Source: Ooceraea biroi (Eukaryota > Arthropoda > Insecta > Hymenoptera > Formicidae). Taken from it: 64,000 nucleotides of DNA. Under the pieces are notes generated by a model. It made no database searches. It was not told the DNA's origin and worked only from the letters and a program-made list of their open reading frames with translations. Location of the stretch: assembly GCF_003672135.1 (NCBI RefSeq), contig NC_039518.1, forward strand, positions 7,380,136 through 7,444,135. Direction: 5' to 3'. The translations under genes and the position numbers were made by a program. This document shows, piece by piece, positions 23,261-35,310 of this stretch (position 1 is its first letter; every line of letters begins with the position of its first letter).

Positions 23261-23845
23261 GGGGATCCTGGAGTGACCAGTGAACTCCGTCGCGGCGTCT
23301 GAATTACCGGCGGAATCGGTGATTTTCCTGCATTTTCTTTTTATTGAATTCACAGAATGAAAAATCCTTTTCCACGATGAAAGTACACACAATAATGTAA
23401 TGTGAAAAGCAGGACTTAACTTTCCAAACGGAAAAAAATCACAATTTTTTATTCAGCCACGATTTCACAGGCATACGTAGGCACGAAATGATCGCGAATC
23501 TTTCTGCACTAATTACTTTTACGCTAGGCTTCTAAACTCATTTCTAAAAGCTTCCCCATATTCTTTCATTTTGTTCCGTCCTTGCGATTATCGAATTTTG
23601 GCCACACAAACTGCAAAACATTTATATTAAGAACATTAATGTACGAGGTGACGTCACGATAAGCCGATAATAAAACTGTAAATTTTTTTTGTCGTTTTTA
23701 ACACAAAGACGAGTTTCGCTCGGTATATTTCTTTGTATACTTTAATCGTGGAGAAGGATTTTTCATTCTATACAATCATTAAAGAGTAATTAGTACAGTA
23801 AGATCGACCAATTCCGCCGGTAATACAGACGACTCCAGGATCCCC
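23261..23845. mobile_element. TTAA-flanked MITE (GGGGATCCTGGAGT termini)
   Basis: A 585-bp non-coding element flanked by TTAA at 23257-23260 and 23846-23849. The termini GGGGATCCTGGAGT and their inverse are exact. Inverted similarity continues inward: ATTACCGGCGGAAT near 23306 against its inverse near 23813, and GAATGAAAAATCC near 23356 against its inverse near 23761. The TTAA duplication suggests a non-autonomous piggyBac- or Kolobok-type element. Confidence 0.88.
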
Positions 23846-23849
23846 TTAA

Positions 23850-25336
23850 TAACAGGTTCAATAGTTACATCACGCCCGCTAAGGAGAATGTCTGCGATCG
23901 TGGACTCGTACGACGCAGATGCTGCTGAATCATTATGCTTTCCGTCCTGGCATAGCCCTTTTATTTAGGCGCTCCTTTCGCTTTCCACGGCAGAAAATAA
24001 GCCGTTCTAATAAAAAAAAGACGATGCACGAGGTCGTTAGAGGCTAATCACGTTTTTGATCGATTAAATCGAGCCACGGTGAGTCGGCGGTCACAGACGA
24101 GAGATTCCCTCGATTGGAAAACACACAAACAGTCTCGTAACCAATACTTTTCACCCGTGATCACCTGTATCGTCCGTAATTATAAGGTCGGACGGGTTAT
24201 CGAACTGCTTCGAGAACGTCGGAAAAAATTCGAAACTGAGCCAGTGCGATTGTGTTTCCTCTATAATTTACGCGGGTGCTACGTCGGAAACGAAATTAAA
24301 TCCGTGGCCGCAAACGCAGGAGAAAATCGACCAGCGATATGGTATAGTCAGTCGGACAATGTATTATAATTAAAACGAATAATTATTCATTAGCTTCTTA
24401 ATTCCACCGCGGAAATAAATCACCGGTGAGCGATATCGAGCCGCTCGCTGCTACGCCATGCGGCCTCCCGTGAGGTAATCAAGGGTGGTCATCTTTTATC
24501 GCGTATGATCGTGTTTTCATTAAGGGAATCATTTTGTATGGGGTGGTCACAAACTCATCAAATATGCCGCCGCAGCGCGGAGGTCTGTGTCGCGATTAAT
24601 GAAGCCACTGGCTTGAATCGCCGGCCAGAGATAGGGGTGGTCAGTTTTTGACCGATTTTCAATTAGAGGCACCAAGAGTGCTCCAGCGGTTCTCACCTCG
24701 CCCGGTCTATTTTAATTTAGTTTTTGCGCTATATATTAATCTCGGTATCGTCAGTCGCTCATCCATATGGCCGGAAGCTGTTTTATACATTTATACACCA
24801 ACTTATAACTCTGGATTTGCAAAGAGGATAAAAGAAGAGAAATGAGCAACTTTGTCGCAAGATGATTACATCCGGGATTCTTACGCTATCGCTATTTCTC
24901 TCAATGAACCATCCAATGTAAATCGCGTGGAGACCTTTCGATTAGTAGTAGTAGAGCATATCTCGCGCAATCAACGCGAACGCTAATTAGAATTATAGGT
25001 GTATCAGATTTTGGTAATTAAGAAGACGAGAGGTTGATAACGTTACACGGACGCGATTAAGCAATTAACGACCGCGCGATAAGAACCGGTGATTCCGTCC
25101 GCGTGGCGAAGCTTCGGGCCTACGTAAAATTATCCCGTGATTATCGTTTGGATCTGCTAAATACCGAGCGGCAGTCTCGTACATTAGAACGAACTAATTA
25201 CGGTGATTAAAGAGATTGCTTCTTGGCACCCTTATCGTCTGCGTCCTTCGTAATCGCCGCGCGAGCGTGCGTTTGCATTTAAATTAATGCCAGTCGACTG
25301 TAAACCAGATAAGAGTAATTCGCGAAAGTACACAAA
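23850..25336. other. Unique intergenic DNA
   Basis: No supported gene. A short motif GGGTGGTCA occurs three times (about 24484, 24541, 24638) at irregular spacing. The meaning is unknown. Confidence 0.55.
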
Positions 25337-25338
25337 TA

Positions 25339-25972
25339 TTAGGGGTGTGATTTAGTTTTGAGGGTTTTTTTTGCTCAAAAACGCATGTATTTAAATATGA
25401 TAATGAATGAATACCTTAATCAAACTATTTTCCTTCAGAGACAAAAGACTCTTCTTTTTTTGCCTGGCGATCAACGAAATGCAAATGTTCAAATGGCACT
25501 TTCCGATAATTGATGTCGAACCCATTTCCCTTCTTTCTGAATTTTCCCCATTTCATGTAAATGTTTGGCAACTGTTGCACGATCAACATTTAATGCTCTG
25601 GCAAGTTCTGAAGTGGATCGTCTTGGATTTTCGTGCAATAATGCTTGCAAATCTGCATTTTCAAGCTTTCTTCGTTGTCCCGAGCGTTCTTTGTCCTTCA
25701 CGCGTCTTAATTGATGGGGCAGAATCACCATAAGTTTCCACAAGAATTCTATAACCGTCAGCCGCAGTTTTCTTTTGATTAAAAAACAAAAGCAACGCAC
25801 GTCGAAAATGCTGTTTCGGAAGTTGCATTTTTACGATGATATAAACACGACTGTTATTGCATCTATTGCTATAATGCTACTAAATGTCATGGATAATGTC
25901 AACACTGTAAGAAAGAACAGTTATCGGAAACAAACTGACACTACAGCCATCTGTTGCAAAACCCTCAAACTA
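25339..25972 (-). mobile_element. MLE-B array II copy 1, internally deleted
   Basis: Starts TTAGGGGTGTGATTTAGTTT after TA (25337-25338). About 530 bp are missing between TTTTCCTTC (about 25437) and AGAGACAAAAGAC, which removes the catalytic half of the transposase relic. Only the N-terminal region (minus strand, about 25440-25828) remains. Confidence 0.9.
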
Positions 25973-27138
25973 TTAGGGGTGTGATTCAGTTTTGAGGGTT
26001 TTTTTGCTCAAAAACGCATGTATTTAAATATGATAATGAATGAATACCTTAATCAAAATATTTTCCTTCGTTTTCTATAACTTTTTCCCATCTTTCTGGC
26101 AAGAGATGACGATAAAATCACTCTTCTTTTCAGTTGATCCATTCGTCGACGAATTTTCGCACTTCTTCCAAATTATCAAAATGTGTATCCTCTAAAGCGT
26201 GTTGCATCGACCGGAACAAATAATAATCGCATGGAGCAATACGCGGGGTGCGGTAAGACTTGCCATTCGAGGTCTAATAGTGTTTGTTTCACTGACAACG
26301 CAACGCGAGGTCGAGCGTTGTCACGAAGAAGAATCACTTTCCGTCGTTTACTCGCAATTGGTGGTCGTTTTTGGTCCAATGCTTGCTTCAACTTGTACAA
26401 TTAGTGTCGATAACGATCAGTCGTGACAGTCTCGTGCGGATTTAACAGCTCATAGTACACTATCCCACCAAATACAGAGCGTTACTTTTGAACCGTGAAT
26501 ATTGCGTCTCGGAGTGGATGTTGATGGTTCGCCTGAATCCACCCATGATGTTCTGCGTTTCGGATTATCAAAATAGATCCACTTTTCATCCCCAGTAACA
26601 ATCCGAGACAAAAGACTCTTCTTTTTTTGCCTGGCGATCAACGAAATGCAAATGTTCAAATGGCACTTTCCGATAATTGATGTCGAACCCATTTCCCTTC
26701 CTTCTGAATTTTTCCCATTTCATGTAAATTTTGGTAACTGTTGCACGATCAACATTTAATGCTCTGGCAAGTTCTGAAGTGGATCGTGTTGGATTTTCGT
26801 GCAATAATGCTCGCAAATCTGCATTTTCAAGCTTTCTTGGTTGTCCCGAGCGTTCTTTGTCCTTCACACGTCTTAATTGATGGGGCAGAATCACCGTAAG
26901 TTTCCACAAGAATTCTATAACCGTCAGCCGCAGTTTTCTTTTGATTAAAAAACAAAAGCAACGCATGTCGAAAATGCTGTTTCGGAAGTTGCATTTTTAC
27001 GATGATATAAACACGACTGTTATTGCATCTATTGCTATAATGCTACTAAATGTCATGGATAATGTCAACACTGTAAGAAAGAACAGTTATCGGAAACAAA
27101 CTGACACTACAGCCATCTGTTGCAAAACCCTCAAACTA
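25973..27138 (-). mobile_element. MLE-B array II copy 2
   Basis: 1166 bp, head-to-tail with its neighbours. Its junctions read CTCAAACTATTAGGGGTGTG, where the end of one copy meets the start of the next without flanking host DNA. Confidence 0.92.
26049..26994 (-). pseudogene. MLE-B transposase pseudogene
   Basis: A minus-strand relic from the ATG at 26994 to the stop at 26049. It shows the family-wide gaps and the 11-bp catalytic deletion near 26239. It also carries private changes, such as a shortened TTACCAAAATTT stretch near 26726-26735. TGDEKWIYFDNP and LLRDNARPRVAL are still readable. Confidence 0.85.
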
Positions 27139-28306
27139 TTAGGGGTGTGATTCAGTTTTGAGGGTTTTTTTGCTCAAAAACGCATGTATTTAAATATGAT
27201 AATGAATGAATACCTTAATCAAAATATTTTCCTTCGTTTTCTATAACTTTTTCCCATCTTTCTGGCAAGAGATGACGATAAAATGACTCTTCTTTTCAGT
27301 TGATCCATTCGTCGACGAATTTTCGCACTTCTTCCAAATTATCAAAATGTGTATCCTCTAAAGCGTGTTGCATCGACCGGAACAAATAATAATCGCATGG
27401 AGCAATACGCGGGGTGCGGTAAGACTTGCCATTCGAGCTCTAATAGTGTTTGTTTCACTGACAACGCAACGCGAGGTCGAGCGTTGTCACGAAGAAGAAT
27501 CACTTTCCGTCGTTTACTCGCAATTGGTGGTCGTTTTTGGTCCAATGCTTGCTTCAACTTGTACAATTAGTGTCGATAACGATCAGCCGTGACAGTCTCG
27601 TGCGGATTTAACAGCTCATAGTACACTATCCCACCAAATACAGAGCGTTACTTTTGAACCGTGAATATTGCGTCTCGGAGTGGATGTTGATGGTTCGCCT
27701 GGATCCACCCATGATTTTCTGCGTTTCGGATTATCAAAATAGATCCACTTTTCATCCCCAGTAACAATCCGAGACAAAAGACTCTTCTTTTTTTGCCTGG
27801 CGATCAACGAAATGCAAATGTTCAAATGGCACTTTCCGATAATTGATGTCGAACCCATTTCCCTTCTTTCTGAATTTTTCCCATTTCATGTAAATTTTTG
27901 GTAACTGTTGCACGATCAACATTTAATGCTCTGGCAAGTTCTGAAGTGGATCGTGTTGGATTTTCGTGCAATAATGCTCGCAAATCTGCATTTTCAAGCT
28001 TTCTTGGTTGTCCCGAGCGTTCTTTGTCCTTCACACGTCTTAATTGATGGGGCAGAATCACCGTAAGTTTCCACAAGAATTCTATAACCGTCAGCCGCAG
28101 TTTTCTTTTGATTAAAAAACAAAAGCAACGCATGTCGAAAATGCTGTTTCGGAAGTTGCATTTTTACGATGATATAAACACGACTGTTATTGCATCTATT
28201 GCTATAATGCTACTAAATGTCATGGATAATGTCAACACTGTAAGAAAGAACAGTTATCGGAAACAAACTGACACTACAGCCATCTGTTGCAAAACCCTCA
28301 AAACTA
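27139..28306 (-). mobile_element. MLE-B array II copy 3
   Basis: 1168 bp, nearly identical to copies 2 and 4 and in the same orientation. Confidence 0.92.
27215..28161 (-). pseudogene. MLE-B transposase pseudogene
   Basis: A minus-strand relic from the ATG at 28161 to the stop at 27215, with the shared gaps and the 11-bp catalytic deletion near 27405. It is broken into frames with the same boundaries as its neighbours. Confidence 0.85.
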
Positions 28307-29471
28307 TTAGGGGTGTGATTCAGTTTTGAGGGTTTTTTTGCTCAAAAACGCATGTATTTAAATATGATAATGAATGAATACCTTAATCAAAATATTTTCC
28401 TTCGTTTTCTATAACTTTTTCCCATCTTTCTGGCAAGAGATGACGATAAAATCACTCTTCTTTTCAGTTGATCCATTCGTCGACGAATTTTCGCACTTCT
28501 TCCAAATTATCAAAGTGTGTATCCTCTAAAGCGTGTTGCATCGACCGGAACAAATAATAATCGCATGGAGCAATACGCGGGGTGCGGTAAGACTTGCCAT
28601 TCGAGCTCTAATAGTGTTTGTTTCACTGACAACGCAACGCGAGGTCGAGCGTTGTCACGAAGAAGAATCACTTTCCGTCGTTTACTCGCAATTGGTGGTC
28701 GTTTTTGGTCCAATGCTTGCTTCAACTTGTACAATTAGTGTCGATAACGATCAGCCGTGACAGTCTCGTGCGGATTTAACAGCTCATAGTACACTATCCC
28801 ACCAAATACAGAGCGTTACTTTTGAACCGTGAATATTGCGTCTCGGAGTGGATGTTGATGGTTCGCCTGGATCCACCCATGATTTCTGCGTTTCGGATTA
28901 TCAAAATAGATCCACTTTTCATCCCCAGTAACAATCCGAGACAAAAGACTCTTCTTTTTTTGCCTGGCGATCAACGAAATGCAAATGTTCAAATGGCACT
29001 TTCCGATAATTGATGTCGAACCCATTTCCCTTCTTCTGAATTTTTCCCATTTCATGTAAATGTTTGGTAACTGTTGTACGATCAACATTTAATGCTCTGG
29101 CAAGTTCTGAAGTGGATCGTGTTGGATTTTCGTGCAATAATGCTTGCAAATCTGCATTTTCAAGCTTTCTTGGTTGTCCCGAGCGTTCTTTGTCCTTCAC
29201 GCGTCTTAATTGATGGGGCAGATCACCATAAGTTTCCACAAGAATTCTATAACCGTCAGCCGCAGTTTTCTTTTGATTAAAAAACAAAAGCAACGCACGT
29301 CGAAAATGCTGTTTCGGAAGTTGCATTTTTACGATGATATAAACACGACTGTTATTGCATCTATTGCTATAATGCTACTAAATGTCATGGATAATGTCAA
29401 CACTGTAAGAAACAACAGTTATCGGAAACAAACTGACACTACAGCCATCTGTTGCAAAACCCTCAAAACTA
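28307..29471 (-). mobile_element. MLE-B array II copy 4
   Basis: 1165 bp, same orientation, with CAAAACTATTAGGGGTGTG junctions on both sides. Confidence 0.92.
28383..29326 (-). pseudogene. MLE-B transposase pseudogene
   Basis: A minus-strand relic from the ATG at 29326 (MQLPKQHFRRALLLFF). A private one-base loss near 29221 joins the N-terminal frame to the next segment, giving a 135-codon frame. Other lesions match the family, including the 11-bp deletion near 28573. Confidence 0.85.
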
Positions 29472-30528
29472 TTAGGGGTGTGATTCAGTTTTGAGGGTTT
29501 TTTTGCTCAAAAACGCATGTATTTAAATATGATAATGAATGAATACCTTAATCAAAATATTTTCCTTCGTTTTCTATAACTTTTTCCCATCTTTCTGGCA
29601 AGAGATGACGATAACATGACTCTTCTTTTCAGTTCATCCATTCGTCGACGAATTTTCGCACTTCTTCGAAATTATCAAAGTGTGTATCCTATGAAGCGTG
29701 TTGCATCGACCGGAACAAATAATAATCGCATGGAGCAATACGCGGGGTGCGGTAAGACTTGCCATTCGAGCTCTAATAGTGTTTGTTTCACTGACAACGC
29801 AACGCGAGGTCGAGCGTTGTCACGAAGAAGAATCACTTTCCGTCGTTTACTCGCAATTGGTGGTCGTTTTTGGTCCAATGCTTGCTTCAACGTGTACAAT
29901 TAGTGTCGATAACGATCAGCCGTGACAGTCTCGTGCGGATTTAACAGCTCATAGTACACTATCCCACCAAATACAGAGCATTACTTTTCAACCGTGAATA
30001 TTGCGTCTCGGAGTGGATGTTGATGGTTCGCCTGGATCCACTCATGATTTTTTGCGTTTAGGATTATCAAAATAGATCCACTTTTCATCCCCAGTAACAA
30101 TCCGAGACAAAAGACTCTTCTTTTTTTGCCTGGCGATCAACGAAATGCAAATGTTCAAATGGCACTTTCCGATAATTGATGTCGAACCCATTTCCCTTCC
30201 TTCTGAATTTTTCCCATTTCATGTAAATGGTTGGCAACTGTTGTACGATCAACATTTAATGCTCTGGCAAGTTCTGAAATGGATCGTGTTGGATTTTCGT
30301 GCAATAATGCTTGCAAATCTGCATTTTCAAGCTTTCTTGATTGTCCCGAGCGTTCTTTGTCCTTCACGCGTCTTAATTGATGGGCAGAAATCACCATAAG
30401 TTTCCACAAGAATTCTATAACCGTCAGCCGCAGTTTTCTTTTGATTAAAAAACAAAAGCAACGCATGTCGAAAAATGCTGTTTCGGAAGTTGCATTTTTA
30501 CGATGAATATAAACACGACTGTTATTGC
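29472..30528 (-). mobile_element. MLE-B array II copy 5, cut by the assembly gap
   Basis: Continues the head-to-tail array until the N run. About 100 bp at its right end are hidden or missing. Confidence 0.9.
29548..30495 (-). pseudogene. MLE-B transposase pseudogene
   Basis: A minus-strand relic from the ATG at 30495 to the stop at 29548. It has the shared 11-bp catalytic deletion near 29737. A private extra A near 30472-30476 (GAAAAATG) shifts the N-terminal frame. Confidence 0.82.
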
Positions 30529-30628
30529 NNNNNNNNNNNNNNNNNNNNNNNNNNNNNNNNNNNNNNNNNNNNNNNNNNNNNNNNNNNNNNNNNNNNNNNN
30601 NNNNNNNNNNNNNNNNNNNNNNNNNNNN
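30529..30628. other. Assembly gap (100 N)
   Basis: Exactly 100 undetermined bases between a mariner array and a CACCC array. The round length suggests a placeholder, so the true distance and copy number are unknown. Confidence 0.99.
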
Positions 30629-30716
30629 TCCTCCTGTTTGTTTAGACATAGTTTACACGATTACGTGACCAGTGTCTTTTATAACTGGTACACGACGATT
30701 GTCAACCCTCTCGCTA
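30629..30716. repeat. Spacer 2 fragment beside CACCC unit D
   Basis: The reverse complement of the first part of the spacer found between CACCC units at 50131-50325 and 51193-51387. This is an independent locus where spacer 2 abuts the same end of the element. Confidence 0.85.
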
Positions 30717-31583
30717 CACCCACAAAAAAGATTTCTGGACTTAATGCTATTACTCTTTAATCTATCATAAAATAAGATCGCTATAGCGACAATCATATTT
30801 ATTATTGAAAAGAAGCATATTTTAATCTTGAATAGAAAATTCGAAAATCTAGATTTAAATAATCTTGGTGCTATCTCATTAATTTTCTCAGAAGGATTAG
30901 ATACAAATTTCTAGCAAGTTCAAAATATTCTTGATTTAAGAATATTGTGAGATCTAAAAGACATCTTATTCTATTCTTCTAAGAGAATTTGTAGAATCTG
31001 CACAAAACGGCCAATATTTATGTGTTGCAATCGAAAACCGGGAAAGTGTTTCTGTTACTTACAATGAATAAGTGCAATACTCTACAAGAAATATTAAAAG
31101 GTATGGAAATGTCTTATCTCGAATCTTATTTCTCAAGTAAGTATATTGTACATACTTACTTACATTTCCATATCTTTTAATATTTCTTGTAGAGCATTGC
31201 ACTTATTCATTGTAAATAACAGAAACACTTTCCCGATTTTCGATTGCAACACATAAATATTGGCCGTTTTATCCGAATAAAGGACGCAGAAGCGCCGAGT
31301 CGACGAGCGACCGTGAGAAAATGATGCGTCGACATCGACAAAGCCTACTATAAAGTGGCGCTAATATCAAATTATTCTACATACAAGAATATATAAGCAT
31401 AAATGTGTACATGTTACTCCTGTCTCAAGACAGTAAGACAATCTTATTTAATTCGAGAGAGAAGAATAGAAATTACTGATTTAAATAAAAAATTGTTTTA
31501 TTTTCATATTTTTATACTTGTAATACGATTAAATTAGTCAAGAATATTTTTCGTCTTGTTATCAGAAATCCTTTCTGAGAGTG
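30717..31583. mobile_element. CACCC element, array 2 unit D
   Basis: An 867-bp unit with termini CACCCACAAAAAAGATTTCT and the inverse ending GAGAGTG. Same internal palindrome (about 31004-31272). Confidence 0.88.
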
Positions 31584-31878
31584 TATTGTCATGCATTATG
31601 CGTAACAACATTTTTATCTCTCTACATCGATAACGAAGAATTCTCGCGTGGGAAGAAGACATGTGACGTTCACAATTAATCATAAATTCACTCATTAACG
31701 CACCGCTTATGCACCAAGCCTCAATTCTCCCAGAGACACGTCAGTATATACGTGTCTCTGCCAAAAAGCGACGAAACCGTACGAACGCGGTTGCAATCCG
31801 CTTCGCTGGTGCAACCGATGGAACTCGCCCGCGCCGAGCAGCAAATGCGGCTCGCATACTCGCGCGGATGCGTACGTG
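31584..31878. repeat. Spacer 1 between CACCC units D and E
   Basis: A 295-bp copy of the spacer seen in array 1. Unit D is thus bordered by spacer 2 on one side and spacer 1 on the other. Confidence 0.85.
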
Positions 31879-32747
31879 CACCCACAGAAAAGATCTCTGG
31901 ACTTAATGCTATTACTCTTTAATCTATCATAGAATAAGATCGCTATAGCGACAATCATATTTATTATTAAAAAGAAGCATATTTTAATCTTGAATAGAAA
32001 ATTTGAAAATCTAGATTTAAATAATCTTGGTGCTATCTCATTAATTTTCTCAGAAGGATTTAGATACAAATTTCTAGCAAGTTCAAAATATTCTTGATTT
32101 AAGAATATTGTGAGATCTAAAAGACATCTTATTCTATTCTTCTAAGAGAATTTGTAGAATCTGCACAAAACGGCCAATATTTATGTGTTGCAATCGAAAA
32201 CCGGGAAAGTGTTTCTGTTACTTACAATGAATAAGTGCAATACTCTACAAGAAATATTAAAAGGTATGGAAATGTCTTATCTCGAATCTTATTTCTCAAG
32301 TAAGTATATTGTACATACTTACTTACATTTCCATATCTTTTAATATTTCTTGTAGAGCATTGCACTTATTCATTGTAAATAACAGAAACACTTTCCCGAT
32401 TTTCGATTGCAACACATAAATATTGGCCGTTTTATCCGAATAAAGGACGCAGAAGCGCCGAGTCGACGAGCGACCGTGAGAAAATGATGCGTCGACATCG
32501 ACAAAGCCTACTATAAAGTGGCGCTAATATCAAATTATTCTACATACAAGAATATATAAGCATAAATGTGTACATGTTACTCTTGTCTCAAAACAGTAAG
32601 ACGATCTTATTTAATTCGAGAGAGAAGAATAGAAATTACTGATTTAAATAAAAAATTGTTTTATTTTCATACTTTTTATACTTGTAATACGATTAAATTA
32701 GTCAAGAATATTTTTCGTCTTGTTATCAGAAATCCTTTCTGAGGGTG
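31879..32747. mobile_element. CACCC element, array 2 unit E
   Basis: An 869-bp unit ending GAGGGTG at 32747, followed by CG and unique sequence. Confidence 0.88.
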
Positions 32748-33989
32748 CGGCCGTGATGGATACACATGCGATTCCGGCAAGTCGAGGATGCGTCTGAATC
32801 GAGAAGAACGGTAAGAATCGCGACGAGACTCGGTTCCGGAATGGAGAGAGTACTCTCGACAGCGGATACATCGACCTCGATTAGATTCAGTACGATCTTT
32901 GTGTGGCAAAGGGGTCACGAAGTTGTCATGAACGGTGTGCATGACGGTTTGTAAGACAAAGACCCATATTCCGCCGAACAAATGATCTTAAGCCGCTCGC
33001 GAGAGGTATAAAGTATCTTCCGCGACTTCGAAGGGAAAAGTCCCACGCAAACGAGGGATGCCCTCCACCGTGGCTGTCTCCTCCCCACTCTTATCTGGCC
33101 GCATGGAGAAAGATTAAGAAAATTCACCGTATTACGCGGCCCCGCGCGCGTAAAGAAGATCTCCGGGCCATTATTTACGAAGTAAGGCTTGATGATCTCG
33201 AGGGGATCAGCCGTTTGCGTCTCGCGTTTGCCGATGGGATTTGCCCCCGGCCGGTCAAACAATGCGCCCCGAAGCACGCCACCGGCCCCCGAACAGTCTC
33301 TCGTATTTCTCTTAAAACGACGCGAGCGTTCACGTGTGGCAGCAGAAAGGATTGGAGGTGGGTGTAGTATGCCCGTTCTTTTTGTTCGCCAGGGACTTTG
33401 TGGTCTCGCACGAAATTCCAGACGTCTTCCTACCCTCCTCATCCTCCTCATCCTCCTCCTCCTCCTCGCCCATCGTCCTCTCTCGCGGGGCCCGCAAAAC
33501 ATGCGCTGGGTCCATACGGACTTACCCATTCTCGGTCGCCTTAAGCCGTTCCCGCGTTTTTACATTCTCGACGAAATCCCCGCGGCTTTGTGCCAGTTTA
33601 TTACGTTTGCCAACCAAATGATGTCATTAGATATACTTAGGCAGGGCTTTATTGTCGTCTTTTATGCCGGTCGAACGGCTTCCGTGAAACGGATTCGTGC
33701 CGAGCGTCCACGATTCATCGGTTATCGCGCCGAAATTCGTTCGCCGTCTCGCTCGCGTAGCATCAACCGGCGGCTGCGTGGTCCTCGTCTTCTCACGGCC
33801 ACATGAGAACCAGCTATACTTTTTTACTGCCTTTATATTGCCGGACATTTCACGTGGCAGCTTGCCGCGTGAGACGAGTGCACGCGTATCTTTTACGATA
33901 AGCCTTTGTGCGTTACGCATCTCCACGAGTCAGCGACGAGAAGAAAGTGTTCAGGTATCTTATATGCTATACCATATATGCTATATATA
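32748..33989. other. Unique intergenic DNA with overlapping open frames
   Basis: Open frames of about 205 codons lie on both strands over the same interval (32915-33529 minus, 33189-33806 plus). They are low-complexity, rich in Arg or Ser, and partly driven by the TCC repeat. I recognise no domain and do not call a gene. Confidence 0.5.
33431..33470. repeat. (TCC/TCA)n microsatellite
   Basis: An imperfect trinucleotide run of TCC with interspersed TCA. It would encode poly-Ser if translated. Confidence 0.85.
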
Positions 33990-34566
33990 CAGGGTGGCCC
34001 ATTTTAATTTATACAGTCGATTTTTTAAAACACTAAAAGAGATACGAAAAAATGTTTCAGACAAACATGTCACGATTTCGAGGGGGACATAAGATGATAC
34101 CATTGGTTTGACCTTGAATAGTCGTTTGAAGGTCACGCGAAGATCACCTTCAATTTCTTAAATTGAAACCCCAACTTTTTATTGCAGATTCTTATTCTCC
34201 ATCGAAAAGTAAGTAACTTTTGTCTGAAACATTTTTTCGAAAAATGTCATCTTATGTCCTTAAAATGATCTTCAAGATGAGTTTTGAGGACATTTTAAGG
34301 ACATAAGATGACATTTTTCGGAAAAATGTTTCAGACAAAAGTTACTTACTTTTCGATGGAAAATAAGAATCTGCAATAAAAAGTTGGGGTTTCAATTTAA
34401 GAAATTGAAGGTGATCTTCGCGTGACCTTCAAACGACTATTCAAGGTCAAACCAATGGTATCATCTTATGTCCCCCTCGAAATCGTGACGTGTCTGTCTG
34501 AAACAGTTTTTCGTATCTTTTAGTTTTTTAAAAAATCGACTGTATAAATTAAAATGGGCCACCCTG
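33990..34566. mobile_element. 577-bp foldback element (CAGGGTGGCC family), copy 2
   Basis: The same length and arms as the copy at 11710-12286, flanked by TATA on both sides. The central asymmetric loop (about 34267-34289) is the reverse complement of the loop in copy 1. The two insertions are therefore in opposite orientation, which the arms alone cannot show. Confidence 0.88.
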
Positions 34567-34905
34567 TATACCATGATGAACCGTGGATTTCAGAAATACG
34601 AAGCTGAACGATTGATGGTCCATTAACCACGTTGAAGAAAATAGCTTGGACCCGATACACGCGGCGAGTGTACAGAAGCTGTTATCTTGCGATATCGCGT
34701 TGACTGAAAAGTATTTTTAGCTTTATCTCTGTGCTAATTAATCGAAGTTACCATAGTTTCCACGCTCTTCTGAATGCACAGAACGTTGAGATAAGTATTC
34801 ACCGTGACTCGAGTGTTTTTGGAAAAATATTGAGTTAGTTGTAAATTGATGTTTTGCAGATAATTATTGATAACAATATTCAAATATTAGAGAAATATTA
34901 AAAAT
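34567..34905. other. Intergenic DNA downstream of the tRNA
   Basis: AT-rich unique sequence with no recognisable feature. Confidence 0.6.
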
Positions 34906-34911
34906 AAAAAA
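34906..34911 (-). terminator. RNA polymerase III terminator of tRNA-Ile
   Basis: A run of six A on the plus strand, read as TTTTTT on the minus strand, 5 bases after the tRNA 3' end. This is the usual Pol III stop signal. Confidence 0.8.
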
Positions 34912-34916
34912 TTAAT

Positions 34917-34989
34917 GGCCCATGAGGGGATCGAACCCGCGACCTTCGCGTTATTAGCACGACGCTCTAACCAACTGAGCTAATGGGCC
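34917..34989 (-). tRNA. tRNA-Ile (anticodon AAT)
   Basis: A 73-base cloverleaf on the minus strand, intronless and without an encoded CCA. The acceptor stem GGCCCAT/ATGGGCC pairs perfectly. The D arm is GCTC...GAGC. The anticodon loop CTAATAA gives anticodon AAT, decoded as AUU isoleucine after A34-to-inosine editing, as is normal for eukaryotic tRNA-Ile. The internal A box (TAGCTCAGTTGG) and B box (GGTTCGATCCC) match Pol III consensus. The T stem (GCGGG/CCCTC) has one C-T mismatch at its second pair, so mild decay cannot be excluded. It lies about 320 bp upstream of the calaxin-like gene and is divergent from it. Confidence 0.95.
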
Positions 34990-35310
34990 GTTGCTTAAGC
35001 GCTACAATTTTAGCAATTTCATTGCAGTCCATGACATCTTTGTTATTTGAACGTTATATTTATTAAAGAAACGAGTAAATAATAGGTAAATAGTAATTGC
35101 GAGATTAATAGACATCAATTAAAACGTTAAAAATAAAACAATAGAATGTACTGCATCCAATAATAATAATAAGATAATTACGTACGAACAAAGTTAATAC
35201 TGCAAACTGACAGTCTTCTATTCATTAATATTTTCCGACACCCGTGGCTGTCAAAATTGTCATTAACCAATAAATTTACAAGTACAATTTGCAGTTACTA
35301 AAGCCTCGAT

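Noticed and set aside
32915..33806. Two open frames of about 205 codons on opposite strands
   Set aside because: They overlap extensively, are driven partly by a TCC repeat and show no domain. I could not support either as a gene.
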